From assembly GCA_006937955.1 (NCBI GenBank), contig SSNP01000138.1, positions 882,471-946,470 on the forward strand: a stretch of 64,000 nucleotides of DNA, in the 5' to 3' direction. Within the stretch, counting starts at the first letter, position 1. Every line of letters starts with the position of its first letter. The stretch is from Pachypanchax playfairii. Lineage: Eukaryota; Chordata; Actinopteri; Cyprinodontiformes; Aplocheilidae. This document shows positions 23,301 to 35,158 of this stretch, one piece after another. Both the position numbers and the translations under genes were made by a program. The notes beneath the pieces are model-generated. The model was not told the DNA's origin. It saw nothing but the letters and a program-made list of their open reading frames with translations, and did not search any database.

Positions 23301-25371
23301 AAAACTAAAGCTGTGCTACTACAGCGAGTGGTTAGTGGTCATGTGACTGGGACAGACTGGCGCTGAGCAGCTTAGACTTAAACTGAAACACTCCCTGCGT
23401 CTCTCAACAGCCGGACTGTGACGCAGCGTTCAGGGGACAGAGTCATTAAACACACCGAGACAATCGACTGAACTGTAACAGTTTACAGATAATAACTGTC
23501 CTCTGACTGCATCTACATGAATGTAGGAACATTCTAATTCTTTAGGTAGAATAGATTGATGTTAAGGGTTGTGTAGAAGTTTTGTTTCAGTTTAGATTCA
23601 TTCTGTTGTAGAACACCAACAAAAGCCCCAAAAAGAGCTGAAAGCTCCTGATGACCTTTGATTTACTGTGACAGCAGCCAAGTTTCAACAGTCCTGATGA
23701 TTATCAGGGTTGTATTTAGTTATTTATGGTAATGAATGAGCCGGTCAGTAAATCTATGAATCATTATATTAAATGTCTCTGTCTGTTTGTGACAGTTATA
23801 TACGTTTTATGTTAAAGGCTAACAGATCAAAGTTAAAGTGAAACTTCCAACCAGATCAGGATAAAAACCTACTAACAGTGACGACGTCTCCTTACCTGAA
23901 TCTTTGTAGCCCTGAATGGCCTGTGAGTATTTATCCAATGCATCAGCAAACTGTCCGTTTTTAAACAGCAGGTTTCCTTCATTCTTCAGCTGGGCGAGAC
24001 GTGGAGGCAGGGCTCCACACGGGACATTAAGATTGACAGTTTCTCCCCTGCCGGTAGTTTCTGTACTACTCTGATCACCCGGCACTAAAGATGTTGATCC
24101 TCTCTTGTTTGATCCATTGGCAACTTTTTCCTCTGACTCCTGTGGGACTCTGTATTTGCCTGAGCTGGACTCCTTTAACACTTTGCGGGGGGTCTTGGAC
24201 CTCCGATTGGGATCATCGTCCCCTCGGCTGTGGGACTTTTTTTGAGCGTTGCCCATGTCTTCCTTTTCGCCAGGAGCAGCAGAGCTCTCCTCCCCTCCCA
24301 CAGGCTGTAGAGGTTGAACCGGATGAGCTGGAAGGGAGAAAGAGGGAGGGAGGGAGGGAGAGAGAAGGAGGAAGACCCACCCACAGGAAGGAGTCAGTGA
24401 TGATGTCACAGTTTAGGGGAGGGTTGATACACAATGCACTTCAAAGGTCTAACAGTGACTTCCAGGAAGGATTTATAGACTTATAAAAGTACCTGAGAGA
24501 GGAGGGGAGTACTCACGTGTGTGTGTGTGTATATATATCTATATATACATATCTATATCTATATCCATATATCTATATATATATATGAGAGACACTATCA
24601 TATTTTTGTTGTATGTCATTTATCTTATTTTTTATTACTTTTATGATGAAGAAGAATGTTTTGATTCCTGAAAGCAATCATGACATTATATATGGTCATT
24701 TAGGTGCCTGTAGTTTTGCATCTGTGTGTAATTGTAATACATCAGTATTGATTTTATCAGCTTTTAGTCTCACCTGTCTGCTGCGTTCGTTCCCTTGAAA
24801 CACTGTCGTCTTCTTCTTCTTCGGTTTTCTGGATGAAGATTTTTTTACCTTTTCGCTGCTGCTCAGGTGGATATTCTGACATCTTCTTCTCAATTTTGGA
24901 CAGAAGTTGCTAAACCACAAATAATTTACACATTAGAATTGTTTTTGAATCGCAGGAAACAAAAACATTTCTGCAGGCTAATAGAATCTATAGCTACACC
25001 GGGTTCAGTGTCTAGAATGATATTTTTCATTTTACTGCATCGGGACAAAAATTCCAATTTTAAAAATGTTGTTGTGCCTCGTGTTTCTGTTTTTTGATTC
25101 ATTAGTTTTCCACGTCTACATGTGGAAGGGGATCGAACCACCAACCACCTTCTGATGGAACTGAACTACTTGGCAAAGCTCTGCAAAGTGCTTCCTAGTT
25201 ATAAAAGAAATGTGTTGTTTAAATACAGCTGAGTAATGTAGCAAAAATATAATCAATATCTTTTACAATAGTTTACTTTGATTATTTTACTGTAACTTTT
25301 TACTATTTTACAAATTACTGTAAAGTGTCTTAAAATATTTTCCTTTGTAAACATAAAACACTGAAAAAAGC

Positions 25372-25427
<56 letters not shown>

Positions 25428-28400
25428 CTTGTTTTGAACTTGTATTTGACAAATATTAAATTCAACTTCATGGAATATAAAAGAAAACTGAAACAGCAAC
25501 ATTATATTTACTGTAAAGACAAACTACATGATCTGCCCTTGCAGCAGTACTGAGTTCAATCATGTGCAAATACCACGACACCTTGTGGACAAAAGATGCA
25601 CGTGCACATAATGAAGAAGTATGGAAGCCACTGAACTCAGTTCTGGATGCCGTCAGTTTCAAGTTGCAAGTTGGAAAATCATTGAGATCTCCTAATTGTT
25701 GATATAATAACCAGGCTGAATGTATTTTTCAGGATTCTATAATTTAAACTTCAGCAAAATGTTCATTATTACTGGTTAAATAATAAACTACTGTGTATGA
25801 ATGACATGCAAACCTAAAGAGGAAAATGTTTTACAGCAGCTAACACAACAATAGTCATGTTGAGGTTTGGGTTGGAACTCATATATTCAGACTTTTTGGT
25901 AAAAACATTACTATGTTACTTACTTTGGCTGCAGCGTTGTGCGGCTCTTGTCTCAGCACCGTCCTCAGGTCTTTAAAGGCCATTTGGAAATTACCCATAT
26001 GATCATAAACAGTAGCACGACGTAGTAGAGCTTAAAAAATGAAACTCAAAACATTAAAACAATAACTTATTTCTCTTGAACAATGAAAGTTTAATGTATC
26101 TCTAACTGCAGAGTAACAAAAACATTTAAAAAGACATTTATTGTGTATTTTACAAACATATGACAAATATTATCAATAGATTTGTTGGTACCTTTAAAGA
26201 GACTCTTGCTTTAGTATTACAGTCATGTTTTAATGTCTAAACCAGATTCTCTAAGATCACACAGCTCCTGTGTGTTGATCCATTTATCTGCAAATTATCT
26301 TGTTCAAAGGAGGATGAAGAACATGATGGAGAACCCTCATCATCCTCTTCACAACACAGTAACTCAACAACAGAGTGTCCAACACAGGAGATCCTTCCTG
26401 TCCACAGCTAGAACCCTCTACAGGAGATCCTTCCTGTCAACAGCTAGAACCCTCTACAGGAGATCCTTCCCGTCCACAGCTAGAACCCTCTACAGGAGAT
26501 CCTTCCTGTCCACAGCTAGAACCCTCTACAGGAGATCCTTCCTGTCCACAGCTAGAACCCTCTACAGGAGATCCTTCCTGTCCACAGCTAGAACCCTCTA
26601 CAGGAGAACCTTCCTGTCCACAGCTAGAACCCTCTACAGGAGAACCTTCCTGTCCACAGCTAGAACCCTCTACAGGAGAACCTTCCTGTCAACAGCTAGA
26701 ACCCTCTACAGGAGATCCTTCCTGTCAACAGCTAGAACCCTCTACAGGAGATCCTTCCTGTCCACAGCTAGAACCCTCTACAGGAGATCCTTCCTGTCCA
26801 CAGCTAGAACCCTCTACAGGAGATCCTTCCTGTCCACAGCTAGAACCCTCTACAGGAGATCCTTCCTGTCGACAGCTAGAACCCTCTACAGGAGATCCTT
26901 CCTGTCTATGCTAGAACCCTCTACAGGAGATCCTTCCTGTCCACAGCTAGAACCCTCTACAGGAGATCCTTCCTGTCTACAGCTAGAACCCTCTACAGGA
27001 GATCCTTCCTGTCCACAGCTAGAACCCTCTACAGGAGATCCTTCCTGTCTACAGCTAGAACCCTCTACAGGAGATCCTTCCAGTCCACAGCTAGAACCCT
27101 CTACAGGAGATCCTTCCTGTCCACAGCTAGAACCCTCTACAGGAGATCCTTCCTGTCCACAGCTAGAACCCTCTACAGGAGATCCTTCCTGTCCACAGCT
27201 AGAACCCTCTACAGGAGATCCTTCCTGTCCATGGCCAGAACCCTCTACAGGAGATCCTTCCTGTCCACAGCTAGAACCCTCTACAGGAGATCCTTCCTGT
27301 CCACAGCTAGAACCCTCTACAGGAGATCCTTCCTGTCCACAGCTAGAACCCTCTACAGGAGATCCCTCTACAGGAGAACCTTCCTGTCCACAGCTAGAAC
27401 CCTCTACAGGAGATCCTTCCTGTCCACAGCTAGAACCCTCTACAGGAGATCCCTCCTGTCCACAGCTAGAACCCTCTACAGACGAGCCTTCCCGTCCACA
27501 GCTAGAACCCTCTACAGGAGATCCTTCCTGTCAACAGCTAGAACCCTCTACAGGAGATCCTTCCTGTCCACAGCTAGAACCCTCTACAGGAGATCCCTCT
27601 ACAGGAGATCCTTCCTGTCCACAGCTAGAACCCTCTACAGGAGATCCTTCCTGTCAACAGCTAGAACCCTCTACAGGAGAACCTTCCTGTCAACAGCTAG
27701 AACCCTCTACAGGAGATCCTTCCTGTCCACAGCTAGAACCCTCTACAGGAGATCCCTCTACAGGAGATCCTTCCTGTCCACAGCTAGAACCCTCTACAGG
27801 AGATCCTTCCTGTCTACAGCTAGAACCCTCTACAGGAGATCCTTCCTGTCCACAGCTAGAACCCTCTACAGGAGATCCTTCCTGTCCACAGCTAGAACCC
27901 TCTACAGGAGAACCTTCCTGTCAACAGCTAGAACCCTCTACAGGAGAACCTTCCTGTCCACAGCTAGAACCCTCTACAGGAGATCCTTCCTGTCAACAGC
28001 TAGAACCCTCTACAGGAGATCCTTCCTGTCCACAGAGAGACCCCTCTACAGGAGATCCTTCCTGTCAACAGCTAGAAAGCTCTACAGGAGATCCTTCCCG
28101 TCCACAGCTAGAACCCTCTACAGGAGATCCTTCCTGTCTACAGCTAGAACCCTCTACAGGAGATCCTTCCTGTCCACAGCTAGAACTCTCTACAGGAGAT
28201 CCTTCCTGTCAACAGCTAGAACCCTCTACAGGAGATCCTTCCTGTCCACAGCTAGAACTCTCTACAGGAGATCCTTCCTGTCCACAGCTAGAACTCTCTA
28301 CAGGAGATCCTTCCTGTCCACAACCAGAACCCTATACAGGAGATCCTTCATGTCCGCAGCTAGAACCCTCTACAGGAGATCCTTCCTGTCCACAGCTAGA

Positions 28401-31400
28401 ACCCTCTACAGGAGATCCTTCCTGTCAACAGCTAGAACCCTCTACAGGAGAACCTTCCTGTCTACAGCTAGAACCCTCTACAGGAGATCCCCTGTCCACA
28501 GCTAGACCCCTCTACAGGAGATCCTTCCTGTCCACAGCTAGAACCCTCTACAGGAGATCCTTCCTGTCCACAGCTAGAACCCTCTACAGGAGAACCTTCC
28601 TGTCTACAGCTAGAACCCTCTACACGAGATCCTTCCTGTCCACAGCTAGAACCCTCTACAGGCGATCCTTCCTGTCCACCGCTAGAACCCTCTACAGGAG
28701 ACCCGTCCTGTCCACAGCTAGAACCCTCTCCAGGAGATCCTTCCTGTCCACAGCTCGAACCCTCTACAGGAGATCCTTCCTGTCCACAGCTAAACCCTCT
28801 ACAGGAGATCCTTCCTGTCCACAGCTAGAACCCTCTACAGGAGAACCTTCCTGTCCACAGCTAGAACCCTCTACAGGAGATCCTTCCTGTCCACAGCTAG
28901 AACCCTCTACAGGAGATCCTTCCTGTCTACAGCTAGAACCCTCTACAGGAGATCCTTCCTGTCCACAGCTAGACCCCTCTACAGGAGATCCTTCCTGTCC
29001 ACAGCTAGACCCCTCTACAGGAGATCCCTCTACAGGAGATCCTTCCTGTCCACAGCTAGAACCCTCTACAGGAGATCCTTCCTGTCCACAGCTAGAACCC
29101 TCTACAGGAGATCCTTCCTGTCCACAGCTAGAACCCTCTACAGGAGATCCCTCTACAGGAGATCCTTCCTGTCCACAGCTAGAACCCTCTACAGGAGATC
29201 CTTCCTGTCTACAGATAGAACCCTCTACAGGAGATCCTTCCTGTCCACAGCTAGAACCCTCTACAGGAGATCCTTCCTGTCCACAGCTAGAACCCTCTAC
29301 AGGAGATCCCTCTACAGGAGATCCTTCCTGTCTACAGCTAGAACCCTCTACAGGAGATCCTTCCTGTCCACAGCTAGAACCCTCTACAGGAGATCCTTCC
29401 TGTCCACAGCTAGAACCCTCTACAGGAGATCCTTCTACAGGAGATCCTTCCTGTCCACAGCTAGAACCCTCTACAGGAGATCCTTCCTGTCCACAGCTAG
29501 AACCCTCTACAGGAGATCCTTCCTGTCCACAGCTAGAACCCTCTACAGGAGATCCCTCTACAGGAGATCCTTCCTGTCCACAGCTAGAACCCTCTACAGG
29601 AGATCCTTCCTGTCCACAGCTAGAACCCTCTACAGGAGATCCTTCCTGTCAACAGCTAGAACCCTCTACAGGAGAACCTTCCTGTCAACAGCTAGAACCC
29701 TCTACAGGAGATCCTTCCTGTCCACAGCTAGAACCCTCTACAGGAGATCCCTCTACAGGAGATCCTTCCTGTCCACAGCTAGAACCCTCTACAGGAGATC
29801 CTTCCTGTCCACAGCTAGAACCCTCTACAGGAGATCCTTCCTGTCAACAGCTAGAACCCTCTACAGGAGATCCTTCCTGTCCACAGCTAGAACCCTCTAC
29901 AGGAGATCCCTCTACAGGAGATCCTTCCTGCCCACAGCTAGAACCCTCTACAGGAGATCCTTCCTGTCAACAGCGAGAACCCTCTACAGGAGATCCTTCC
30001 TGTCTACAGCTAGAACCCTCTACAGGAGATCCTTCCTGTCCACAGCTAGAACCCTCTACAGGAGATCCTTCCTGTCCACAGCTAGAACCCTCTACAGGAG
30101 ATCCTTCCTGTCAACAGCTAGAACCCTCTACAGGAGATCCTTCCCGTCCACAGCTAGAACCCTCTACGGGAGAAACTTCCTGTCCACAGCTAGAACCCTC
30201 TACAGGAGATCCTTCCTGTCAACAGCTAGAACCCTCTACAGGAGATCCTTCCTGTCCACAGCTAGAACCCTCTACAGGAGATCCTTTCTTTCCACCGCTA
30301 GAACCCTCTACAGGAGATCCTTCCTGTCCACAGCTAGAACCCTCTACAGGAGATCCCTCTACAGGAGATCCTTCCCGTCCACAGCTAGAACCCTCTACAG
30401 GAGAACCTTCCTGTCCACAGCTAGAACCCTCTACAGGAGATCCTTCCTGTCTACAGCTAGAACCCTCTACAGGAGATCCTTCCTGTCCACAGCTAGACCC
30501 CTCTACAGGAGATCCCTCCCAGGAGATCCATCCTGTCCACAGCTAGAACCCTCTACAGGAGATCCTTCCTGTCCACAGCTAGAACCCTCTACAGGAGAAC
30601 CTTCCTGTCAACAGCTAGAACCCTCTACAGGAGATCCTTCCCGTCCACAGCTAGAACCCTCTACAGGAGATCCTTCCTGTCCACAGCTAGAACCCTCTAC
30701 AGGAGATCCCTCCTGTCCACAGCTAGAACCCTCTACAGGAGAACCTTCCTGTCCACAGCTAGAACCCTCTACAGGAGATCCCTCTACAGGAGATCCTTCC
30801 TGTCCACAGCTAGAACCCTCTACAGGAGATCCTTCCTGTCAACAGCTAGAACCCTCTACAGGAGATCCTTCCCGTCCACAGCTAGAACCCTCTACAGGAG
30901 ATCCTTCCTGTCCACAGCTAGAACCCTCTACAGGAGATCCCTCTACAGGAGATCCTTCCTGTCCACTGCTAGATCCCTCTACAGGAGATCCTTCCTGTCT
31001 ACAGCTAGAACCCTCTACAGGAGATCCTTCCTGTCCACAGCTAGAACCCTCTACAGGAGATCCTTCCTGTCTACAGCTAGAACCCTCTACAGGAGATCCT
31101 TCCTGTCCACAGCTAGAACCCTCTCAGCTGTGGCGTTCTCTCACTTCCTGTGTGTAGAGTTTAACTTGAATCAGCATCAGAGGTTTTTATCAGCAGTTCA
31201 GTGTAGTAGTTTGGTATCACTGTGAGCACCACACTGGACATGGACCAGATAAAACAAAGACCAAACTGTCTGAGGTACAAAGAGTCCATGTTAAACATAA
31301 AGGCTGATCAACCATCTGCAAGCAGATTCACACTCTGACAGATGAGACAAACAGAAAGCTCCAGAAAGAGTACCAACACATCTGAGTACTGTATATTTTA

Positions 31401-34400
31401 CTTAAAGATGGGATTAAAGTATGTACATATGTCCAAAATAATAGAAGATTAGACAAACATAGTAGAAATTTTAAATAATTCTAAAGAAAGCACCTTTTTT
31501 ATTATCCGGTTGGAGCTGGAGAACCTGCTGACAGTCTCTCATGGCGTCGTGCCAGAGCTTGAGTTTGATCTCTGCCTGAGCTCGGTTGTTATAAACTCCC
31601 ACAGTGGGTAAAATGGAAAGACTCCTGAGGTGGAATGAAAAGTATAACTTTTCTAAGCAGTAACCTTATACATAGCCCCTTAGAGTAAAACTCTATTAAC
31701 AGAGATTTAATTCAACTCCTAAAACTCAGATGCTTAGCAACATCTATAAAGGAACATTTTTCATACAAGATGTTTAGAGATTCAGACCTGGTGTAATATG
31801 TAACCGCCTCTTCATAATCACTTGCTCTGAAAGCTTCATTGCCTTTGTCCTTTTCACAGTTTGCTAGAAGGATCTTCTCCTGCTGTGACAGCACTGGATC
31901 ACACAAGACACAAACAAACCCAGGAAATAAAACACAGCTCATATGATACCAGACACGTTGCTGTGTGTGAGGCATTACGTGAGGCGTCCACTTCCTTGTT
32001 GATTTTGGGACGTCCTGTATTTAGAATGGATGATGTATCATTGTTAAGCTCTTCCTCGTCTATTTTTTCACATTCTTTTTCTGCATCGAATCTGGAAATA
32101 GAGAGAAATATGAGTAAAGAAAAACCTCCTGCCAAACGACCTGCTGCTGAGATAATTCTGACTTTGTTATAAACAGTGAAACAGTCTGCAGGTGTTTTAC
32201 CTGTGCCAGGTCATCGTGACCTCATGTGGCCTCTCAACTTGAATTAAATTAGTTCTTATTTTCTTAAAATTCAGTGTGTGGGTATATTTGACCATGTTTC
32301 CCCCTTTTAAGTGCATCATTTATATACTGAGTTAAAAAACTGTTATTTAGCTCTTGTAAATCCTGACAGGATTTAATCCAACACTTACTTGTCCCATTGT
32401 CTGTAATCCCGGGGAACAACACATTTTGAAGGATTCTCTCTTTCTTTTGAACGTGAATTCTGCAGTTGAAAATTATTTTGTTTAGTATCTGTCTCAGGGA
32501 ATGAAATTACATGTTTGAGATAAGATTACCTTATTCAGTGGAACAAAGCGGTTGGAACCTCTAACGGGGGGGATTTTTGGTTCCACATGTTCATCAAACA
32601 CTGACTTCTGTTTCAGCAAAGTTTCAGTGTGTTTGGTTTCTTCTTCCCACATCTGAAAAAACCCCAAAATGTTCAATATCCAAAATATCAGAAAAACTGT
32701 CACAACAAAGAGCACAAATAATTTAGTAGACAAGCCCAAATATGTTGGTACTGATAAAACAGATAAAATCAGATGTTCCCAAGAAATGTGCAAAATATGA
32801 TCCAAGCACCAAATTTACTGGGATTGTCTCCAGGACTGAACAAATCTGATAGATTACCCACGTGAAAATACCAGATGGTGGTTATTTTCAAGAATGCAGC
32901 ACCTTTTCTCTCTAAAAGAAGATTTTTGGTACCAAAACTACATGTTCTGTATTTGAGTAACCTTGCTGTCAGATTTACATCTTGCACGCTAAATTTAATC
33001 TTCTCAGTTTCACACGTGGAAAGAAAATATTTTATTTAGACTTTTCCTGCATTTTCTATTGTTTACCAAGGTATTTTCAAATAGATGATTTCATGATGTT
33101 TAACATACAGATCCAGACTTTGTTTCCTCCATTAGGTTCATTTCTTATATGAGCGATAGTGAGAAACCAGCATGACACACTGGTAACAACCACTGCTGTA
33201 AAACTCAGCATGAGGTTAAATGTCAGCTATCAGTCAGTTTTATTGCAAATGTTGCTTCATTTACATCAGGTGATGTTACTTATGTGGGATGTTATGGTTT
33301 AACTGTGTGCACCACACTGAACATGGACCAGAGAAAGCAAAGGTGAAACCTCTCTAACAACTTGTAAACAGCTTCCTGTTTCTGTACCACCAGCTGTCAG
33401 ATTATCAAAAAGTTATATTTAGCCTTGAGAAAATACAAGCTCAGGTTCATCAGAATGAAAGAACTGATGGCAAAAAAAGAGCAAAAAAACCTTCCCAAAC
33501 TAAATCAATCTGAGCTGCAAGGTCAAGGTACGTCACCTTCTGATCACACCAATGGTAAAATTTAAATTATAACGAGTTACATGGAAGAAGATTAAGATTG
33601 ACTCCACTACTGACAGAAAAGCCAAACTGAAATTCATTAAAATGCACGTTGACAAACCCCAAGTTCTCAGGGAGAATGTCGTCTGGTCTGATGAGACAAA
33701 ACTGGATTGTTTTTAGCCACTTGCCTCAGCACTGTGTTTACAGAAGGAAACCTTATAAACAACACTTCTTCTGTGGAAAACAGAGGGAGGCTGGGTTTTG
33801 TTTTGGTTCTGCTTTGGTACATCAAGAACAGAGAACGTGTATCTGTGCAGGTAAAACACTACCAAGGCTTCCAGGATGGAAACTTCCTGCCCAGTGTCAG
33901 AAAGCTCAGCCTCAGCTGCAGGTCATGGTCGTACAACAGGAGAATCACCACTAACACGCAGATAAAAACACCCAGAAAGGGCTGAGGACTCTTTTTAAAA
34001 GATCCTTTGAGAGTCGAGACCTTCAGGAAAGATCTGACCATCACAATCTGCTGCTAAAGGTGCTGCCAGAAAATATTAAATGAAAGGTACCATCTGTTTA
34101 TTCATGTCCTTTTTGTGTAATTATGTAAAATATTCAGCTGAATCAATGGTCGAAACTCAAGTCTGATTTGTGTCAGTAAGGAATAAACAATAAGGGACGT
34201 TATTAAAATCTCAGTTTCAAGTTATTTCAGAGAAAACTGTTACTTATTTATTGTGTTTTTAGAGAAGAACGTCAACAAATTTGTCTGCGTCTGTATGTGT
34301 AAAGAAAAAACCAAACTATTGGGTATCATACTTTCAACTCATTGATTATGTGACTCCACTCATCTTTAGACATGCTGGCTGCTGTGGATGCAGGTGATTC

Positions 34401-35158
34401 CTTCCTGAGAGCTCTGCTCTTTGGGTTCAGCTTCTCCAAATGACTCTCACAGAAATCAGTCAGATGAGGATAAATACCTTCTTCACCAGTCCTTCACACA
34501 CAAAGTGAATCAAAGATCAAATTAATAATCACTGTTCATTACAAACATTTGATTTGCTGCCAGGCATCATGTGAGACACAGTTTAATTACTGGTCAAACT
34601 GAAGGACAATGTTGTTTTTTTACATAATATTTGATTTTTAATATTTTCTAATATTTGCACCACAATTTTAGCATTAGTGCTCATTTCTATATATTTATAT
34701 TTTGTGGTCTATTATTGCCCGTTAATTGTTATTTAACAACTTTATTTACATTTTTCAAGCTGGGATATTTCACACTCTAATGACTCTGATTGAAGCTTGT
34801 TAGAAAAAGTTTTCGTGATACAGATATCTTGACAGGGTTTCAAAGCCTGATAACTCATGAAAGGTAGTGTTACCTCTTTAAAGTATCATTTTAATATTCA
34901 GTTTTTTGTATGACTTTGATTGTTGAGAATGATAAAAATCTGTTTTAAATGGAAAATTGTGAGTTATTTCAAATTATTTTGTAAAAAAAATTATAATTGT
35001 GAATTCAGCTGTTCTTACCTGAGAACTTCCAAGATCTTTTCCAGGTATTTTGCATCTTTGCACTTTTTAATGAAATCATAGTCCAGGTGATCCACTGGAA
35101 TCTTTCCCTGGGAGTCAGTGGCGCCGCTTTGAAGAGACAAAACTGGGTCTGGATTCAT
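17309..35158 (-). CDS. spag1: SPAG1, TPR/RPAP3-C cochaperone for axonemal dynein assembly
   Basis: Exons in transcript order are 35158-35019, 34491-34332, 32652-32530, 32459-32389, 32091-31979, 31893-31788, 31624-31494, 26030-25924, 24909-24774, 24327-23896, 20616-20517, 20307-20155, 19673-19516, 19015-18874, 18444-18318, 18222-18064, 17875-17549 and 17437-17309. The total is 2814 nt, exactly 937 residues plus stop (human about 926). Three TPR blocks are visible: residues ~203-317 (KDKGNEAFRASDYEEAVTYY), ~470-591 (LKNEGNLLFKNGQFADALDK; LYSNRAACFLKDGNCHDCIQ) and ~645-760 (EGNDCVKKGRYQDALGKYTE; YTNRALCYLKL). An RPAP3-C domain spans ~810-930 (NAFDFGQSLNA; LLEKDPDLVYQHLKHL). Linkers are charged and low complexity. 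Known role: a cytoplasmic dynein arm preassembly factor working with HSP90 and R2TP, mutated in primary ciliary dyskinesia. It is convergent with rnf19a and divergent from fbxo43. The ATG follows a leader exon spliced to 35160. Confidence 0.96.
18445..19515 (-). other. spag1 introns flanking exon 19015-18874
   Basis: These two introns (18445-18873 and 19016-19515) hold no second gene, and I recognise no repeat in them. Open frames such as 18526-18801 are short and lack any family resemblance. Confidence 0.6.
19760..19832 (+). repeat. tRNA-like SINE head in spag1 intron
   Basis: The segment ATATAGCTCAGGGGAAGAGC (A-box-like, TAGCTCAGNGG) is followed about 30 bases later by GGGTTCCACCC (B-box-like). 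This spacing is that of a tRNA-derived SINE promoter. The anticodon arm cannot be folded as in a real tRNA gene, so it is called a repeat. Confidence 0.4.
21710..22215 (-). mobile_element. Penelope-like element relic with GIY-YIG endonuclease remnant
   Basis: The minus strand reads CSELYTGETKQQLN, the GIY-YIG-like motif of Penelope-like elements. Traces follow of the HLHLKDKGHSFED-type region, frameshifted. The downstream part (21715-21780 complement) has the TGAAGAAGCCTTTTGGATGAGAGATGAAAC phrase common at the 3' end of fish Penelope copies. Frames are broken, so the copy is dead. It lies in the spag1 intron between exons 24327-23896 and 20616-20517. Confidence 0.65.
22781..23150. repeat. 69-bp minisatellite, about 5.4 copies
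   Basis: Starts of successive units fall at 22781, 22850, 22919, 22988 and onward, an exact 69-bp period (23 codons). Each unit has GAACCCAGCCTGGTTCTGG and CTCTCAGACCCCAGTGGGTC. Because the period is a multiple of three, open frames appear on both strands. The array lies in a spag1 intron and is not a gene. Confidence 0.9.
23151..23895 (-). other. spag1 intron segment without recognisable content
   Basis: AT-rich intronic DNA between the 69-bp minisatellite and exon 24327-23896. No repeat or exon was identified. Confidence 0.5.
24516..24592. repeat. GT/AT microsatellite
   Basis: A (GT)n run grades into (AT)n/ATCTAT repeats within the spag1 intron. It is simple-sequence DNA with no coding potential. 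Confidence 0.85.
25370..25426. repeat. compound (CT)n(CA)n microsatellite
   Basis: About a dozen CT dinucleotides pass directly into about fourteen CA dinucleotides in the spag1 intron between exons 26030-25924 and 24909-24774. Confidence 0.9.
26289..26380 (+). mobile_element. LINE 3'-end fragment at the edge of the 36-bp array
   Basis: The plus strand reads VQRRMKNMMENPHHPLHNTV then TQQQSVQHRRSFLSTARTLY. This is the same LINE RT terminus as the minus strand of 4772-5057. The next bases enter the 36-bp tandem array without a gap. About 80 bases present in the single-copy relative, between the TQQQSV codons and the repeat, are missing here. Confidence 0.8.
26380..31124. repeat. 36-bp LINE-derived minisatellite, about 130 copies, with 123-bp higher-order units
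   Basis: The unit runs from CTACAGGAGATCCTTCC to CACAGCTAGAACC. It translates as RRSFLSTARTLY in one frame and GDPSCPQLEPST in another. Units are nearly identical, with recurring variants (GAACC for GATCC, TCAACAG for TCCACAG). A 15-bp partial unit (GGAGATCCCTCTACA) recurs at intervals of 123 bp (three units plus 15) or 123 plus multiples of 36: for example 29023, 29146, 29305, 29428, 29551, 29746, 29905. The array sits in the spag1 intron between exons 31624-31494 and 26030-25924. Its flank at 26289-26380 shows it came from a LINE 3' end. It creates a 1437-codon open frame that is not a gene. Confidence 0.97.
31220..31345 (+). mobile_element. small Tc1-like transposon fragment
   Basis: The phrase GCACCACACTGGACATGGACC, then AAACTGTCTGAGG and CAACCATCTGCAAGCAG, matches the N-terminal coding region of a Tc1-like transposase. 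The same phrase occurs at 33308. Only a scrap remains. Confidence 0.45.
33290..34090 (+). mobile_element. decayed Tc1/mariner-like transposase relic
   Basis: The frame around 33672 reads NVVWSDETKLDCF, the first catalytic Asp region of Tc1 transposases (WSDET). Downstream frames are interrupted by stops. The 5' part (33300-33345) shares the HHTEHGPEKAK-like start. The copy sits in the spag1 intron between exons 34491-34332 and 32652-32530 and is non-functional. Confidence 0.6.
34492..35018 (-). other. spag1 first coding intron
   Basis: AT-rich intron between the first two coding exons, with donor GTAAGA at 35018-35013 and acceptor before 34491. Nothing else was recognised. Confidence 0.6.

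Noticed and set aside
26233..30546. 1437-codon open reading frame on the plus strand, with 179- and 424-codon partners
   Set aside because: It is the translation of the 36-bp tandem array inside a spag1 intron. The period is a multiple of three, so frames stay open by arithmetic; the two frames interchange at the irregular units.
26380..31124. Resemblance to a CRISPR array (regular short repeats)
   Set aside because: Repeats are contiguous with no unique spacers, the DNA is eukaryotic, and the unit derives from a LINE.
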